Part shown: piece after piece, positions 5,036 through 6,453 of the stretch
Position numbering within the stretch: the stretch's first letter is position 1
Layout: each line of letters starts with the position of its first letter
Source of the DNA: DATJSJ01 sp035504175
Lineage (GTDB): Bacteria > Pseudomonadota > Alphaproteobacteria > Acetobacterales > Acetobacteraceae
Direction of reading: 5' to 3'
Length of the DNA: 6,453 bases
NCBI GenBank assembly: GCA_035504175.1
Contig: DATJSJ010000159.1
Location: forward strand, 1-6,453
Made by a program: the position numbers and the translations under genes
The notes under the pieces: model-generated
The model's database searches: none
Told to the model about the DNA's origin: nothing
Seen by the model: only the letters and a program-made list of their open reading frames with translations

Positions 5036-6400
5036 TCACGCGATGCGCGCGAGCGTGGCCATGAAATCCGCCGCCGCTGCGCTCTCGTTCGGATGGTGCC
5101 CATCCCGGACCACGACCCTGCCGCCGACCACGACCTGGCGGACCAGCGGTCGGTTGCCGGCAAACACGAAGGCGTCGAGAAGCGCGTCGCCGCGTCGTCC
5201 GGCCAGCAGCGGGTCGGCCGGGTCCAGTACCAGCAGATCGGCCGGCGCGCCCGGCACCAGACCGGATGCGGCGAAGCCGCAGGCCTGGGCGCCGCCGGCG
5301 ATCGCCGCCTCCACGAGGCTCCGTCCGGTCGGCCGGTCGGGCCCGTTCGCCAGCACCGCCCTGCGACGCAGCACCAGGCGCTGCGCGTATTCCAGCCAGC
5401 GCAGCTCCTCGACCGGGCTCACCGAGATATGACTATCGGAGCCGATGCCGAACCGACCGCCCGCCGCCCGGAAAGACGCGGCGGGGAAGATGCCGTCTCC
5501 GAGATTGGCCTCCGTCGTGGGGCACAGCCCGGCCACGGCGCCGGTCTCGGCCAGCGCCACGGTTTCCGCCGCCTCCATGTGGGTCGCGTGCACGAGGCAC
5601 CAGCGAGGTCCGACGGCGAAGCGGTCCAGCAGCCAGGCGACCGGGCGAACGCCGGTATGGGCACGGCATTCCTCGACCTCGCGCACCTGCTCGGCAATGT
5701 GCAGGTGGATCGGGGCTTCGCCGGCCAGTGCCACCGCCTCCTGCAGCAGCGGCGGCGGCACGGCGCGCAGGGAATGCGGCGCGACGCCGAGCGTCACGTC
5801 CGCGGCGTCGCCATAGGCTTGGCGCAACGCCTGCAGCAGCCCCGCGTATCCGTCGGCATCGAGCGCGAACCGGCGCTGCCCCGCCAGAGGCGGGCCGCCG
5901 TCGAAGCCGGACGCGGCGTAGAGCACCGGCAGCAGCACCAGCCTGATCCCCGCGCGGCGCGCCGCCGCGACCAGCCGGTGGCTCATCTCCGCCGGATCGG
6001 CGAAGCGGCGCCCGTCATGGTCATGGTGCAGGTAGTGGAACTCGGCGACGGTGGTGTAGCCGGCGCGCAGCATCTCGACATAGAGCTGGGTCGCGATCGC
6101 CTCCAGCTCGTCCGGGCCGATGCCGGCGAGTGCCCGATACATCGCGTCCCGCCAGGTCCAGAAACAGTCGGCGGCATCGGGGCCGGCGCGCTCTGCCAGC
6201 CCCGCGATCGCCCGCTGATGCGCATGGCTGTGCAGGTTCGGGATGCCGGGCAACGCGACGCCCGCGAGGCGCTCCGCGTCCGTCGGGCACGGCACGTCCG
6301 ATGTGACCGACGCGATCCGGCCGCGCGCGTCGCAGCGGAGCAGCACGCGCTCGGCCCAGCCATCGGGCAGCAGGGCGGCGTCGAGGTACAGATTGCGCAT
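5036..6400 (-). CDS. hutF: Formimidoylglutamate deiminase (histidine degradation)
   Basis: This cytoplasmic metallohydrolase of the amidohydrolase superfamily has 454 residues. It converts N-formimidoyl-L-glutamate and water to N-formyl-L-glutamate and ammonia, the fourth step of the five-step Hut route completed by HutG. The N-terminus has the family block DAALLPDGWAERV. Metal and catalytic motifs are in order: HxH as NLHSHAHQRA (H57, H59), FWTWRDAMY (80-88), TTVAEFHYLHHD (116-127), HLHIAEQ with metal ligand H234 and catalytic E237, LVHATH (H271), LCPTTEANLGDG (292-303) and GSDSH with D322. The C-terminal composite beta-domain (GAPADLLVLDP) is complete. I chose the ATG at 6400-6398, which places the family's N-terminal motif at residue 7; an in-frame TTG at 6436 would add 12 untypical residues. 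Guanine deaminase and chlorohydrolases are relatives, but the WTWR and PTTEANLGDG blocks favour HutF. Other hut genes are not in the window. Confidence 0.94.
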   Translation of the reverse strand: MRNLYLDAALLPDGWAERVLLRCDARGRIASVTSDVPCPTDAERLAGVALPGIPNLHSHAHQRAIAGLAERAGPDAADCFWTWRDAMYRALAGIGPDELEAIATQLYVEMLRAGYTTVAEFHYLHHDHDGRRFADPAEMSHRLVAAARRAGIRLVLLPVLYAASGFDGGPPLAGQRRFALDADGYAGLLQALRQAYGDAADVTLGVAPHSLRAVPPPLLQEAVALAGEAPIHLHIAEQVREVEECRAHTGVRPVAWLLDRFAVGPRWCLVHATHMEAAETVALAETGAVAGLCPTTEANLGDGIFPAASFRAAGGRFGIGSDSHISVSPVEELRWLEYAQRLVLRRRAVLANGPDRPTGRSLVEAAIAGGAQACGFAASGLVPGAPADLLVLDPADPLLAGRRGDALLDAFVFAGNRPLVRQVVVGGRVVVRDGHHPNESAAAADFMATLARIA

Positions 6401-6407
6401 GCGGGGT

Positions 6408-6436
6408 ATTGCGGTAGCATCGCCCCGGTTTGGCAA
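6408..6436 (-). promoter_or_regulatory. Weak promoter candidate for hutF, implying a leaderless transcript
   Basis: On the minus strand TTGCCA (complement of 6431-6436) is followed by a 17-nt spacer and CGCAAT (complement of 6408-6413, 3 of 6 consensus bases). The predicted start would fall at or next to the ATG at 6400, which also lacks a ribosome-binding sequence. The -10 match is poor, and hutF could instead be downstream in an operon that begins beyond the window. Confidence 0.25.
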
Positions 6437-6453
6437 GCCCGCGGCGGAGGCGG

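Noticed and set aside
5266..5946. 226-codon plus-strand open frame opposite hutF
   Set aside because: Arg/Pro/Ala-rich shadow; the minus strand encodes a complete HutF with all metal ligands.

Overview
The window is a GC-rich, densely coding stretch of a Gram-negative, most likely alphaproteobacterial chromosome. The choline transporter type, the histidine-degradation route through N-formylglutamate, and the GC-rich third codon positions all fit. A Rhodospirillales/Acetobacteraceae relative is my best guess, but this is inference. I see no phage, insertion sequence, tRNA, rRNA or CRISPR.

Layout. Positions 1-46 hold the first 15 codons of an unidentified minus-strand gene that runs off the left edge. 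Positions 47-274 are a divergent control region: two well-spaced sigma-70-like promoters that face away from each other and physically overlap (73-101 minus, 85-113 plus). After these comes a leader of about 155 nt with three consecutive hairpins and a 45-codon open frame whose stop overlaps the next start as ATGA. Positions 275-3395 are a complete plus-strand choline ABC transporter operon: choX (periplasmic binding protein), choW (permease) and choV (ATPase). A 12-bp intercistronic stem lies between choX and choW, and choW and choV are nearly contiguous. Positions 3396-3640 are a non-coding gap between convergent genes, with small dyads and a weak terminator candidate. Positions 3641-4870 (minus) encode a polytopic membrane protein with repeated VanZ-like domains. 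Positions 4871-5035 are a spacer in which I recognise nothing. Positions 5036-6400 (minus) encode HutF, formimidoylglutamate deiminase, which starts close to the right edge.

How the genes work together. ChoX captures choline in the periplasm with an aromatic cage, and ChoWV imports it at the cost of ATP. Choline would then be oxidised to glycine betaine for osmoprotection or catabolism, but no bet genes are visible here. HutF deiminates N-formimidoyl-L-glutamate in histidine degradation. Both are scavenging functions for nitrogen- or carbon-bearing solutes, but they are on opposite strands and separated by an unrelated VanZ-type gene, so no shared regulation is implied.

I found no clearly novel system. 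The points most worth a second look are the overlapping divergent promoters with the hairpin-rich, ATGA-coupled choX leader, the choX-choW stem, the apparent threefold VanZ motif, and a possible leaderless hutF transcript.
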